DNA of 64,000 bases, taken from assembly GCA_002007295.1 (NCBI GenBank), contig LNZM01000099.1, positions 1 to 64,000 of the forward strand, in the 5' to 3' direction. The DNA is from Candidatus Epulonipiscioides saccharophilum. GTDB taxonomy: Bacteria > Bacillota > Clostridia > Lachnospirales > Cellulosilyticaceae. This document shows positions 26,320 through 33,984 of this stretch, piece by piece. The stretch's first letter is position 1; each line of letters starts with the position of its first letter. The position numbers were made by a program, and so were the translations under genes. The notes under the pieces were generated by a model. It made no database searches. It was given only the letters and a program-made list of their open reading frames with translations, and had not been told where the DNA came from.

Positions 26320-27646
26320 TCCATTAGCAAAAAACTTTAATATGATAGAGCTTTTAAAATACACAATGCCGAGTATGATTATGATGATATTCATGTCCAC
26401 TTACTCGATTATTGATGGTGTTTTTGTATCAACCTTTGTTGGAGAAAGTGCCTTAGCAGCAGTCAATTTAGTTATGCCTCTGATCGGTATAGTAATGGCC
26501 GTTGGCCTTATGTTCGCCACAGGAGGAAATGCAGTAATCGCAAAATTCTTAGGACAAGGAAATATGAGAGAAGCGCAGGAATTTTTAACAGTAATCTATA
26601 TTATAGGAGGAATACTGGGCGGTGTGCTTACAGCTATAGTTTTAATTTTTCCGGATGAAATTCTTAATTTATTAAATGTAAGCGATAGCCTATATTCCCT
26701 TACGAAAGATTATATGCTTAGCTTGACTGCTTTTTTTATTCCTCTCTTTTTTATGATTTTTATTCAATCATTTATGGTAACGGCCGGTCATCCGATGTTT
26801 GGTCTTATGCTTAGTTTAGTCGGTGGGATGACAAATATTATTCTTGATTATATCCTTATCTCACCCGATGTGCTTAATATAGGAATTACAGGTGCAGGTA
26901 TTGCCACAGGTATTGGGTATGCTATTCCAGGAATAATTGGTTTTTTATATTTTATTTTTAACAGAAAATGTGTCCTTCATTTTGTAAATCCGAAGCTTAA
27001 TTTAAAGACTCTTGCTCAAAGCATATTTAATGGCTCATCGGAACTTGTAGGCTCCCTTGCTATATCAATTACAACTCTTATGTTTAATTTTATTTTAATG
27101 AGTATGGTAGGCGATTCCGGAGTTGCAGCAATCAGCGTAATTTTATATATACAACTATTTCAAAATGCAATCTATATAGGCTATACTATAGGCGTATCCT
27201 CAATTATTGCATTTAAATATGGAGAAAAAAATCACAATGGATTACATAAAGTCATAACGCAAAGTTTTAAGATTATTTCTGTAGCCTCTACTCTGGTAGT
27301 AGCATTAACTTTTATTTTTTCTAATGAAGCCGTCGGTATTTTTATTGAAAAAGAAAGTGCAACTTTTGAAATGACAAAAAATGGACTTCTATTATTTCTT
27401 CCTGCCTACTTGTTTATGGGCTTTAATATCTTCTTTTCTGCAATGTTTACATCTCTATCCAATGGAAAAGTGTCTGCCATAATTTCGGTTTTAAGAAGTT
27501 TAGTGTTTATAGTAATTGCACTTCTTATATTGCCACAGATATTTAAACTAAATGGAGTATGGCTTGCTGTGCCTGTGGCAGAGTTTTTAGCAATTATAGT
27601 GTCTATTTACTTTTATAAAAAGAATAAATCACGTTATCAATATTAA
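26312..27646 (+). CDS. MATE family multidrug efflux transporter (MepA-like)
   Basis: A 444-residue Na+- or H+-driven exporter with 12 predicted membrane helices in two halves. MATE features include the first-helix region PSMIMMIFMSTYSIIDGVFV and AVNLVMPLIGIVMAVGLMFATGG. I start it at ATG 26312, within the end of marR and preceded by AAGGAGGAG. It is paired with a MarR regulator and GTTAG operators like mepRA, so multidrug efflux is likely. A relic of its last codons and 3' flank appears at about 29637-29690. Confidence 0.88.
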   Translation: MNSPLAKNFNMIELLKYTMPSMIMMIFMSTYSIIDGVFVSTFVGESALAAVNLVMPLIGIVMAVGLMFATGGNAVIAKFLGQGNMREAQEFLTVIYIIGGILGGVLTAIVLIFPDEILNLLNVSDSLYSLTKDYMLSLTAFFIPLFFMIFIQSFMVTAGHPMFGLMLSLVGGMTNIILDYILISPDVLNIGITGAGIATGIGYAIPGIIGFLYFIFNRKCVLHFVNPKLNLKTLAQSIFNGSSELVGSLAISITTLMFNFILMSMVGDSGVAAISVILYIQLFQNAIYIGYTIGVSSIIAFKYGEKNHNGLHKVITQSFKIISVASTLVVALTFIFSNEAVGIFIEKESATFEMTKNGLLLFLPAYLFMGFNIFFSAMFTSLSNGKVSAIISVLRSLVFIVIALLILPQIFKLNGVWLAVPVAEFLAIIVSIYFYKKNKSRYQY

Positions 27647-27702
27647 ATTGCAATAGAATTAGCTGATACTTTATTTTGATTTTACATACTTCAAAGAAAA
27701 AA

Positions 27703-27720
27703 TGCGGTCATATGACCGCA
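27703..27720. promoter_or_regulatory. Perfect 18-bp palindrome upstream of the toxin-antitoxin promoter
   Basis: TGCGGTCATATGACCGCA is fully self-complementary and ends six bases before the -35 box at 27727. It is either an operator for the HTH-containing antitoxin downstream or a terminator stem for the MATE transcript. The lack of a loop and T tract favours an operator. Confidence 0.5.
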
Positions 27721-27726
27721 AAAGTA

Positions 27727-27754
27727 TTGACATTTATCATCGTTTGAATATAAT
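27727..27754 (+). promoter_or_regulatory. Promoter of the toxin-antitoxin pair
   Basis: TTGACA, 16-base spacer, TATAAT. The segment TATTGACWTTTWTCATCGTTT is shared with the ribU promoters at 29729 and 37184, so this promoter is probably a captured copy of the ribU promoter. Confidence 0.7.
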
Positions 27755-27776
27755 ATAAATATATGGAAGTGACAAA

Positions 27777-28121
27777 TTGGTCAATCATTCTAATGCATCA
27801 GATATTATAATATTTCTGGAAAGAGCAAAGATATTAATATCTATGGGTAAATATGATTTTGTCCCCAGAAGAAAAAATCTGCAATCTTTAGCACAACATG
27901 GTCTTACACCTATCGATGCAAAAAATGAAATTCTAGACCTGGTCGTTGAAGATTATTATAAAGGACCTAAACTGGATTTGGATCCTAATCGAGCAGGAGA
28001 TATCTGGGAATTCAAAAAAGATATTGACGGAATAACTTTTTATGTAAAAATAAAAATAGTTATCGAGAATGGCAATGAAATTTTAAAGTGCATTGGATTC
28101 CATGAAGATGATTTTGCATAA
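27777..28121 (+). CDS. MqsR-like toxin of a toxin-antitoxin pair
   Basis: A 114-residue protein of the MqsR/BrnT-like mRNA-interferase fold. Supporting sequence is the C-terminal half: EILDLVVEDYYKGP, then GDIWEFKKDI and FYVKIKIVI, followed by the ending CIGFHEDDF, as in MqsR-family proteins that precede YgiT/MqsA-type antitoxins. It starts at TTG 27777 about 22 bases after the -10 box, with GGAAGTG upstream. The antitoxin follows 19 bases later. The toxin-first order is the MqsRA arrangement. Cleavage activity is inferred, not shown by identified catalytic residues. Confidence 0.65.
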   Translation: MVNHSNASDIIIFLERAKILISMGKYDFVPRRKNLQSLAQHGLTPIDAKNEILDLVVEDYYKGPKLDLDPNRAGDIWEFKKDIDGITFYVKIKIVIENGNEILKCIGFHEDDFA

Positions 28122-28140
28122 CTTATAGGAGGTTGATTTC

Positions 28141-29145
28141 ATGAAAAAATATTGTGAAGAATGTGAAAGAGAAATTGAAGCAAAAATAGTGATTAAAAGA
28201 GAAAATTATGAAGTTTGTGGTGAATCAATCGAAGTTGATGCTAGAATATTAACTTGTGAAGAATGTGGAGAAGAGTTTTATTGCGAAGAGCTTGATAATG
28301 AAACCTTGGTTACTGCTTATAATGAATATAGAAGAAGACATAAATTATTAATGCCCGAAGATATAAAAAAAATTAGAGAAAAATATGGATTAAGCCAGAG
28401 AAGTTTTGCAAAGCTTCTTAATTGGGGAGATAAAACTATTTGTAGATACGAAAATGGATCAATCCAAGATAAAGCACATAATAGTATTCTTTTCTTTTTA
28501 CAAGAGCCTGAGAATATGAAAACTTATATAAATGAAAATGAAATTTTATTAGAGGATAAGCAAAAGAATAAACTGATGCAGACAATTGAAAAATTAGAGC
28601 AAGATGACGAATATCGTGTAAAAAATAAATTTTTTAATATGATTTTTTCGAAAACACCATCAGAAGAAAATGGATTCAAGGCTTTTGATTATGAAAAAGT
28701 ATGTGCAATGGTTATCTTTTTTGCACGGAAAAGCAATCAATTATTAAAAACAAAACTTTTAAAGTTACTAAATTACTCAGATATGATTTTTTATAAAGAG
28801 AATGGAACTTCTATATCAGGAAGTCGGTATATTCATTTCCCATATGGGCCAGTAATGGAAAATTTCGATTTTATTTTTGGTAAGATGGCCAGTGATAATA
28901 TTGTACGAATAGATATTGTATATGAAGGAGTATATGAGAAACATCAGGCTGTGCCGGAAACACAAATGCCCGAAGGTATCTTATCTGACTCTGAGCTAGA
29001 GGTTCTTGAACGGATATACAATAAATTTGCGTATTTTTGTTCGGTGGAAATATCAGATTACTCACATGCAGAAAAAGGGTACTCCTCAACAAAACAAGGA
29101 GAGATAATTTCATACACTTATGCTAAGAATATAAATTTGGATTAG
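28141..29145 (+). CDS. Antitoxin with MqsA-type zinc finger, HTH and Panacea (DUF4065/SocA) domain
   Basis: A three-part protein of 334 residues. Residues 1-50 carry a YgiT-type zinc finger (CEECE and CEECGEEFYC). Residues about 75-125 form an XRE helix-turn-helix (LSQRSFAKLLNWGDKTICRYE). Residues about 180-330 are a Panacea/DUF4065 domain (TKLLKLLNYSDMIFYKE, SGSRYIHFPYGPV). Panacea domains neutralise many unrelated toxins, and the HTH would autoregulate, possibly through the palindrome at 27703. AGGAGG lies nine bases before ATG 28141. Adjacency to an MqsR-like toxin supports a toxin-antitoxin pair. Confidence 0.82.
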   Translation: MKKYCEECEREIEAKIVIKRENYEVCGESIEVDARILTCEECGEEFYCEELDNETLVTAYNEYRRRHKLLMPEDIKKIREKYGLSQRSFAKLLNWGDKTICRYENGSIQDKAHNSILFFLQEPENMKTYINENEILLEDKQKNKLMQTIEKLEQDDEYRVKNKFFNMIFSKTPSEENGFKAFDYEKVCAMVIFFARKSNQLLKTKLLKLLNYSDMIFYKENGTSISGSRYIHFPYGPVMENFDFIFGKMASDNIVRIDIVYEGVYEKHQAVPETQMPEGILSDSELEVLERIYNKFAYFCSVEISDYSHAEKGYSSTKQGEIISYTYAKNINLD

Positions 29146-29270
29146 AGTCTAAAGTAATTGATGAATGTAGTGGTAAAGGATTTGGAGAAAAAGATTTGTA
29201 AGTAGCATTTCCTGAAAGATTAGTTTTTAATTTCCCAGGTCCATTATCCACTTTATATCCTCACTTTCAA
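29146..29270. other. Intergenic sequence after the antitoxin gene
   Basis: I see no intact gene here. A short stretch resembling coding sequence follows the antitoxin stop but is broken by stops in every frame. Confidence 0.4.
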
Positions 29271-29465
29271 ATTGAAATAACAACACTGTAAACAACGATT
29301 TCATTTCAATTTGGCAACTGAAATTGAAATAACAACAATGTAAATAACGATTTCATTTCAATTTGGCAACTGAACTTGAAATAACAATAGTGTAAATAAC
29401 GATTTCATTTCAATTTGGCAACTGAACTTGAAATAACAATACTGTAAACAATGATTTTATTTTAA
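29271..29465. repeat. 52-bp tandem repeat, nearly four copies
   Basis: Units start at 29271, 29323, 29375 and 29427, with a constant 52-base period and only scattered substitutions; the last copy is truncated. Each holds a potential hairpin (TTGAAAT ... ATTTCAA) and the word TTTGGCAACTGAA. The whole unit is conserved, with no variable spacers. Confidence 0.9.
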
Positions 29466-29517
29466 ATACATCCGATATTTTAAACCTTATACTAAAATAA
29501 TAAAAGGGCATATAATA

Positions 29518-29690
29518 TGGTAGAACAGCTAGGCTATCTATGGCCAGGTACTATTTCTATTACAGATTCAGATTATTTGAAAGAAAGACAAGTGAATGAT
29601 CGAAAATATTCAAGTCTTAAATTTAAGGTTATCAGTAGAAAAATCACATTATAAATATTAAATTACAGATAGAGTTAACTGAAACTTTAG
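29518..29690 (+). pseudogene. Chimeric relic: aldo/keto reductase pieces joined to MATE 3' end
   Basis: 29521-29580 matches the middle of the reductase gene at about 25003-25060 (CTATGGCCAGGTACT is identical), and 29606-29637 matches its 3' part at 25371-25405. From about 29638 the sequence matches the end of the MATE gene and its 3' flank (27626-27682; AATCACRTTAT, ATATTAAATT). Internal deletions and fusion show decayed duplicate borders, not a gene. Confidence 0.8.
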
Positions 29691-29728
29691 TTGTATTCTA
29701 CATATCAACAAATGTTTTTGCAAAGATA

Positions 29729-30083
29729 TTGACTTTTTCCTTTGCTTATAATATGATATTCAGTAATAAAATAATAATTCAATTCTTCGTGGCGAGATGT
29801 AAATCCTCACCAGCGGTTATAGTCTGAATGGAGAAGAATAGGATCTTGTTGTACAATTTTTTTCATCTTTTATGTGTGCCAATTTATTAAGCAACCCTGT
29901 AGAAAGAAAGAATTAGGGTTGTTTTTTTATGTTTTAAATACAAGCTAAAATTTGGGATGTTTAGATTCAACCTAAAAATTTTATCCGGTATTTAAAATAT
30001 AGAAGGAGTGGTAAATTTGAAAACATATAAAGAAGCTTCGAAAATTTTGTATAATGTTTTAGAGTTATTATTTGTTGATTAAA
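29729..30083 (+). pseudogene. Relic of the ribU promoter, FMN riboswitch, terminator and start codon
   Basis: This copies 37184-37525: promoter TTGACT-17-TATGAT (29729-29757), a shortened riboswitch (29783-29842), the AGCAACCC/GGGTTGC terminator (about 29894-29930), the leader and GAAGGAGTGGTAAATTTG (about 30001-30018). The riboswitch has lost about 50 bases exactly between two GTTATAGTC repeats of the intact form, removing helices needed for FMN binding. After TTGAAAAC the homology to ribU stops and a 21-codon frame ends at TAA before hsdM. Confidence 0.88.
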
Positions 30084-30105
30084 ATATAAAAATGGAGAAA
30101 TTAAA

Positions 30106-31650
30106 ATGTCAAGTGCAACACAAAGAGCAGAATTACAATCACAGATTTGGAAGATAGCAGACGAGGTCCGTGGGTCAATTGATGGATGGGACTTTAAACA
30201 ATATGTATTAGGTACACTATTTTATCGTTTTATTAGTGAGAACTTTTCGAATTACATGGAAGGTGACGACGATATTAACTATGCAGCCCTAGATGATAGT
30301 CTTATCACAAAAGAAATTAAAGAAGATGCAATCAGAACAAAAGGATATTTCATATATCCAAGCCAGTTGTTTGTGAACATTGCAAAAAATGCAAATGACA
30401 ATGAAAGCTTAAATACAGATTTAGCAGGAATATTTCAAACAATCGAAAGCTCGGCCAATGGCTATCCGTCAGAATTAGACATAAAAGGATTATTCGCTGA
30501 TTTTGATACAACAAGTAATAGACTTGGAAATACAGTGAAAGAGAAAAATACACGTTTAGCAGCTGTGATTAAAGGTGTAGAAGGAATTAATTTTGGTAGA
30601 TTCGAAGATAATAAAATAGATTTATTTGGTGATGCTTATGAATTTTTGATTTCTAATTATGCGGCTAATGCCGGAAAGTCTGGAGGAGAATTTTTTACAC
30701 CGCAAAGTGTATCTAAATTAATTGCAAAGCTTGCAACCCATGGACAATCAACAATTAATAAAATTTATGATCCAGCAGCAGGGTCTGGATCTTTACTTTT
30801 ACAAGCTAAAAAACAATTCGATGATCATATTATTGAAGATGGCTTCTTTGGACAAGAAATCAACCATACTACGTATAATCTTGCTCGAATGAATATGTTT
30901 TTGCACAATGTTAATTATGATAAATTTAATATAGCATTAGGTAATACTTTATTGGATCCTAGATTTGGAGATAACAAACCGTTTGATGCTATTGTATCCA
31001 ATCCACCATATTCGATAAAGTGGATTGGTAGCGATGATCCAACATTAATTAATGATGAGCGTTTTGCGCCGGCAGGAGTACTTGCGCCAAAGTCAAAAGC
31101 AGATTTTGCTTTTATACTTCATACACTTAGCTATTTATCCGAAAAGGGTAGAGCTGCGATTGTTTGCTTTCCGGGAATATTTTATCGTGGTGGTGCTGAG
31201 CAAAAAATTAGAAAATATTTAATTGATAATAATTTTGTAGAAACTGTTATCGCACTTGCACCTAATTTATTCTTTGGAACATCTATTGCAGTTAATATCT
31301 TAGTGCTTTCAAAACATAAAACAGATACTAAAACACAGTTTATAGATGCAAGTGGTACAGATTATTTTAAAAAAGAAACAAATAATAGTGTTCTAACACC
31401 AGAACATATCGAGGCTATTCTTGAGTTATTTGCCAAGAAAGACGATGTAGAACATGTGGCGATATCGGTCGATAACGATAAGATAGCAACAAAAAATTAT
31501 AATCTGTCCGTAAGCTCTTATGTAGAAGCAAAAGACACTAGAGAAGTGATTGATATAGTAGAAGTAAATGCTAAAATCAAAAATACTGTGGCGAATATAG
31601 ATAGACTACGTAATGAGATAGATAAAATTGTTTCTGAGATTGAGGGGTAG
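30106..31650 (+). CDS. hsdM: Type I restriction-modification methyltransferase subunit HsdM
   Basis: A 514-residue N6-adenine methyltransferase subunit. The N-terminal HsdM helical domain ([23 protein letters not shown]) is followed by the SAM-binding [13 protein letters not shown] and the catalytic NPPYSI (about residue 302), then [14 protein letters not shown]. With two HsdM and one HsdS it would modify host DNA. GGAGA precedes ATG 30106. It opens an operon hsdM-rhuM-hsdS-hsdR with gaps or overlaps of a few bases. The ribU relic lies directly upstream, so its promoter may be the captured ribU promoter at 29729. Confidence 0.95.
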   Translation: MSSATQRAELQSQIWKIADEVRGSIDGWDFKQYVLGTLFYRFISENFSNYMEGDDDINYAALDDSLITKEIKEDAIRTKGYFIYPSQLFVNIAKNANDNESLNTDLAGIFQTIESSANGYPSELDIKGLFADFDTTSNRLGNTVKEKNTRLAAVIKGVEGINFGRFEDNKIDLFGDAYEFLISNYAANAGKSGGEFFTPQSVSKLIAKLATHGQSTINKIYDPAAGSGSLLLQAKKQFDDHIIEDGFFGQEINHTTYNLARMNMFLHNVNYDKFNIALGNTLLDPRFGDNKPFDAIVSNPPYSIKWIGSDDPTLINDERFAPAGVLAPKSKADFAFILHTLSYLSEKGRAAIVCFPGIFYRGGAEQKIRKYLIDNNFVETVIALAPNLFFGTSIAVNILVLSKHKTDTKTQFIDASGTDYFKKETNNSVLTPEHIEAILELFAKKDDVEHVAISVDNDKIATKNYNLSVSSYVEAKDTREVIDIVEVNAKIKNTVANIDRLRNEIDKIVSEIEG

Positions 31651-31652
31651 TT

Positions 31653-32666
31653 ATGAAAAATAATTTTGATTTTTTAATATATCGTTCAGTTACTGAAGAC
31701 ATATCTGTCAATGCACTTGTAAAAGATGAAACAATTTGGTTAACACAAAAAGCAATGGGGGAGTTATTTGCTTGCAGTACTGATAATATATCTCTACATT
31801 TGAAAAATATATTTAATGAGGGGGAATTAGATGAAAATTCAACTACCGAGGAAATCTCGGTAGTTCAACAAGAAGGCAATAGACAAGTAAAACGAACTCC
31901 AAAGTTCTATAACCTTGACGCTATTATTTCCGTTGGCTATCGTGTGAATTCTGCTCGTGCCACACAATTTAGAATTTGGGCAACATCTATTTTAAAAGAA
32001 TACATGATAAAAGGGTTCATCGTTGATGATGAAAGATTAAAACAAGGTAAAACTCTTTTTGGTAAAGATTATTTTAGAGAGCTTTTAGAAACAGTTCGAT
32101 CTATTCGAGCTAGTGAGAGAAGAATTTGGGAGCAAATAACGGATATTTTTGCAGAATGTAGTATTGATTATGATGTAAAATCACAGGTTACAAAAGATTT
32201 TTATGCTATGGTCCAAAATAAATTTCACTACGCTATAACAGGAAAAACAGGTGCAGAAATTAGATATGACTTAGCTGATAGAAATAGTGCGAATATGGGA
32301 CTTACAACTTGGAAAAATGCACCTGATGGCAGAATTCTAAAATCAGATACCATGATAGCAAAAAACTACTTATCAGAAAAAGAAATAAAAAAACTTGAAA
32401 GAACGGTATCGAGCTATTTTGATTATGTAGAAGATTTAATTGAATATGAAAATACTTTTACTATGGCAGAATTTGCAAATAGTATTGATGAATTTTTAGC
32501 TTTTAGAAAATATAAAATTTTAGAGGGTAAAGGTAATATTTCAAAAAAACAAGCTGATGAAAAAGTAACTTTGGAATATAATGAGTTTAACAAAACACAA
32601 AAGATAGAATCAGACTTCAACAAAATGACAAAAAAACTACTTGGAAGAGGGAAAGAAAATGAGTAA
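31653..32666 (+). CDS. RhuM family protein inside the hsd operon
   Basis: A 337-residue member of the RhuM (virulence protein RhuM) family. The N-terminal region IYRSVTEDISVNALVKDETIWLTQKAM and ELFACSTDNISLHLKNIF look DNA-binding, followed by YNLDAIISVGYRVNSARATQFRIWA. A C-terminal region has GKTGAEIRYDLADR. RhuM genes recur inside type I restriction operons between hsdM and hsdS, but their role is unknown. It starts three bases after hsdM (GAGGGG upstream) and overlaps the hsdS start by eight bases. Confidence 0.88.
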   Translation: MKNNFDFLIYRSVTEDISVNALVKDETIWLTQKAMGELFACSTDNISLHLKNIFNEGELDENSTTEEISVVQQEGNRQVKRTPKFYNLDAIISVGYRVNSARATQFRIWATSILKEYMIKGFIVDDERLKQGKTLFGKDYFRELLETVRSIRASERRIWEQITDIFAECSIDYDVKSQVTKDFYAMVQNKFHYAITGKTGAEIRYDLADRNSANMGLTTWKNAPDGRILKSDTMIAKNYLSEKEIKKLERTVSSYFDYVEDLIEYENTFTMAEFANSIDEFLAFRKYKILEGKGNISKKQADEKVTLEYNEFNKTQKIESDFNKMTKKLLGRGKENE

Positions 32667-33894
32667 ATTAGATGAATTGATAAAAGAACTTTGCCCGGAT
32701 AGAGTAGAATATAAAAGCGTTGGAGAGATTGCGACACTTGTCAGAGGTAACGGACTTCCAAAATCAGACTTCACTGAAACAGGTATAGGGTGTATTCATT
32801 ATGGACAAATTTACACATACTATGGAACGACAACAAATAAAACTATATCTTGTGTAGCAGAAGAAACAGCACAAAAATTAAAGCAGGTAAATACTAATGA
32901 TATAATAATAACTAATACAAGTGAGAATGTTGAAGATGTTTGTAAGGCGATAGTTTGGGAAGGGTTAGAAAGTATAGTTACCGGTGGTCACGCAACAATA
33001 ATAAAAGGGTTACCAGTACCTAAATTTTTCGTATATTATACTCAAACAAGCGAATTTTTTAAGGTAAAAAAGAAACTAGCAACAGGTACTAAAGTTATAG
33101 ATGTTTCAGCAAATAATATTGCAAAAATACCTATTCCCATTCCACCACTACCTGTGCAAGAGGAAATTGTTCGTATTTTGGATAATTTCACAGAGCTTAC
33201 AGCAGAGCTTACGGCAGAGCTTACGGCAGAGCTTAAAACAAGAAAGAAACAGTATGAGTATTATAGGGAATATCTTTTTAATATAGATACTGCAAATCTC
33301 TTATGTTTGGGCAATGAAAGTGTTGGTAAGTTTACAAGAGGTAGAGAATTACAGAAAAAGGATTTTACCGAAACAGGCGTTGGGTGTATTCATTACGGCC
33401 AAATCTATACCTATTATGGTACTTATACTAATAAAACCAAAACCTTTGTTTCGAACGAGTTTGCCCAAAAGGCTCGTAGAGCTAAATATGGCGATTTAGT
33501 AATAGCAACAACAAGCGAAAACGATGAAGATGTTTGTAAAGCAGTAGCATGGTTAGGAGATAAAGAAATCGCTATTAGTAGTGATGCTTGTTTTTACACA
33601 CACAACTTATATCCCAAATATGTTGCATATTTCTTTCAGACAGAGCAGTTTCAAAAACAAAAAAGGCCATATATCACAGGTACAAAAGTAAGACGTGTTA
33701 ATATCGATAACTTAGCTAAAATAAAGATACCTGTACCAACTTTTATGGAGCAACAACGCATTGTTGATATTCTTGATCGTTTTGAAACCATTTGTAATGA
33801 TATTTCAAATGGTTTGCCTGCTGAAATAAAAGCAAGACAAAAACAATATGAATATTACAGGGATAAGCTTTTAACTTTTAAGAATATTAACTAA
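32659..33894 (+). CDS. hsdS: Type I restriction specificity subunit HsdS
   Basis: A 411-residue subunit with two target-recognition domains (about residues 10-170 and 215-385), each followed by a conserved helical spacer (ARQKQYEYYRDKLL type). The two recognition domains are clearly homologous: both contain DFTETG-GCIHYGQIYTYYGT, TSEN-EDVCKA and TGTKV. Between them three TAEL units (residues about 181-192) extend the central helix, as in EcoR124I, where two versus three TAEL units set the spacer of the bipartite target to 6 or 7 bp. I start it at ATG 32659 inside the end of the rhuM gene; GAGGGAAAG is upstream. Confidence 0.93.
   Translation: MSKLDELIKELCPDRVEYKSVGEIATLVRGNGLPKSDFTETGIGCIHYGQIYTYYGTTTNKTISCVAEETAQKLKQVNTNDIIITNTSENVEDVCKAIVWEGLESIVTGGHATIIKGLPVPKFFVYYTQTSEFFKVKKKLATGTKVIDVSANNIAKIPIPIPPLPVQEEIVRILDNFTELTAELTAELTAELKTRKKQYEYYREYLFNIDTANLLCLGNESVGKFTRGRELQKKDFTETGVGCIHYGQIYTYYGTYTNKTKTFVSNEFAQKARRAKYGDLVIATTSENDEDVCKAVAWLGDKEIAISSDACFYTHNLYPKYVAYFFQTEQFQKQKRPYITGTKVRRVNIDNLAKIKIPVPTFMEQQRIVDILDRFETICNDISNGLPAEIKARQKQYEYYRDKLLTFKNIN
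33199..33234 (+). repeat. Three 12-bp repeats encoding TAEL in hsdS
   Basis: Units ACAGCAGAGCTT, ACGGCAGAGCTT, ACGGCAGAGCTT, preceded by a partial ACAGAGCTT. The repeat is prone to slippage, which would change the length of the HsdS central helix in frame. Confidence 0.9.
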
Positions 33895-33984
33895 CGATGA
33901 AGCATAAATATGGGTAAGTATTTAAATAAAATTGTCTAGAGAACACTTAACAGATAATTATATATTTTGGAAGGAATCACAACA

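Noticed and set aside
29271-29465. Possible short CRISPR array (regular 52-base period)
   Set aside because: The whole 52-base unit is conserved; there are no variable spacers of constant length between shorter repeats, and no cas genes are present.
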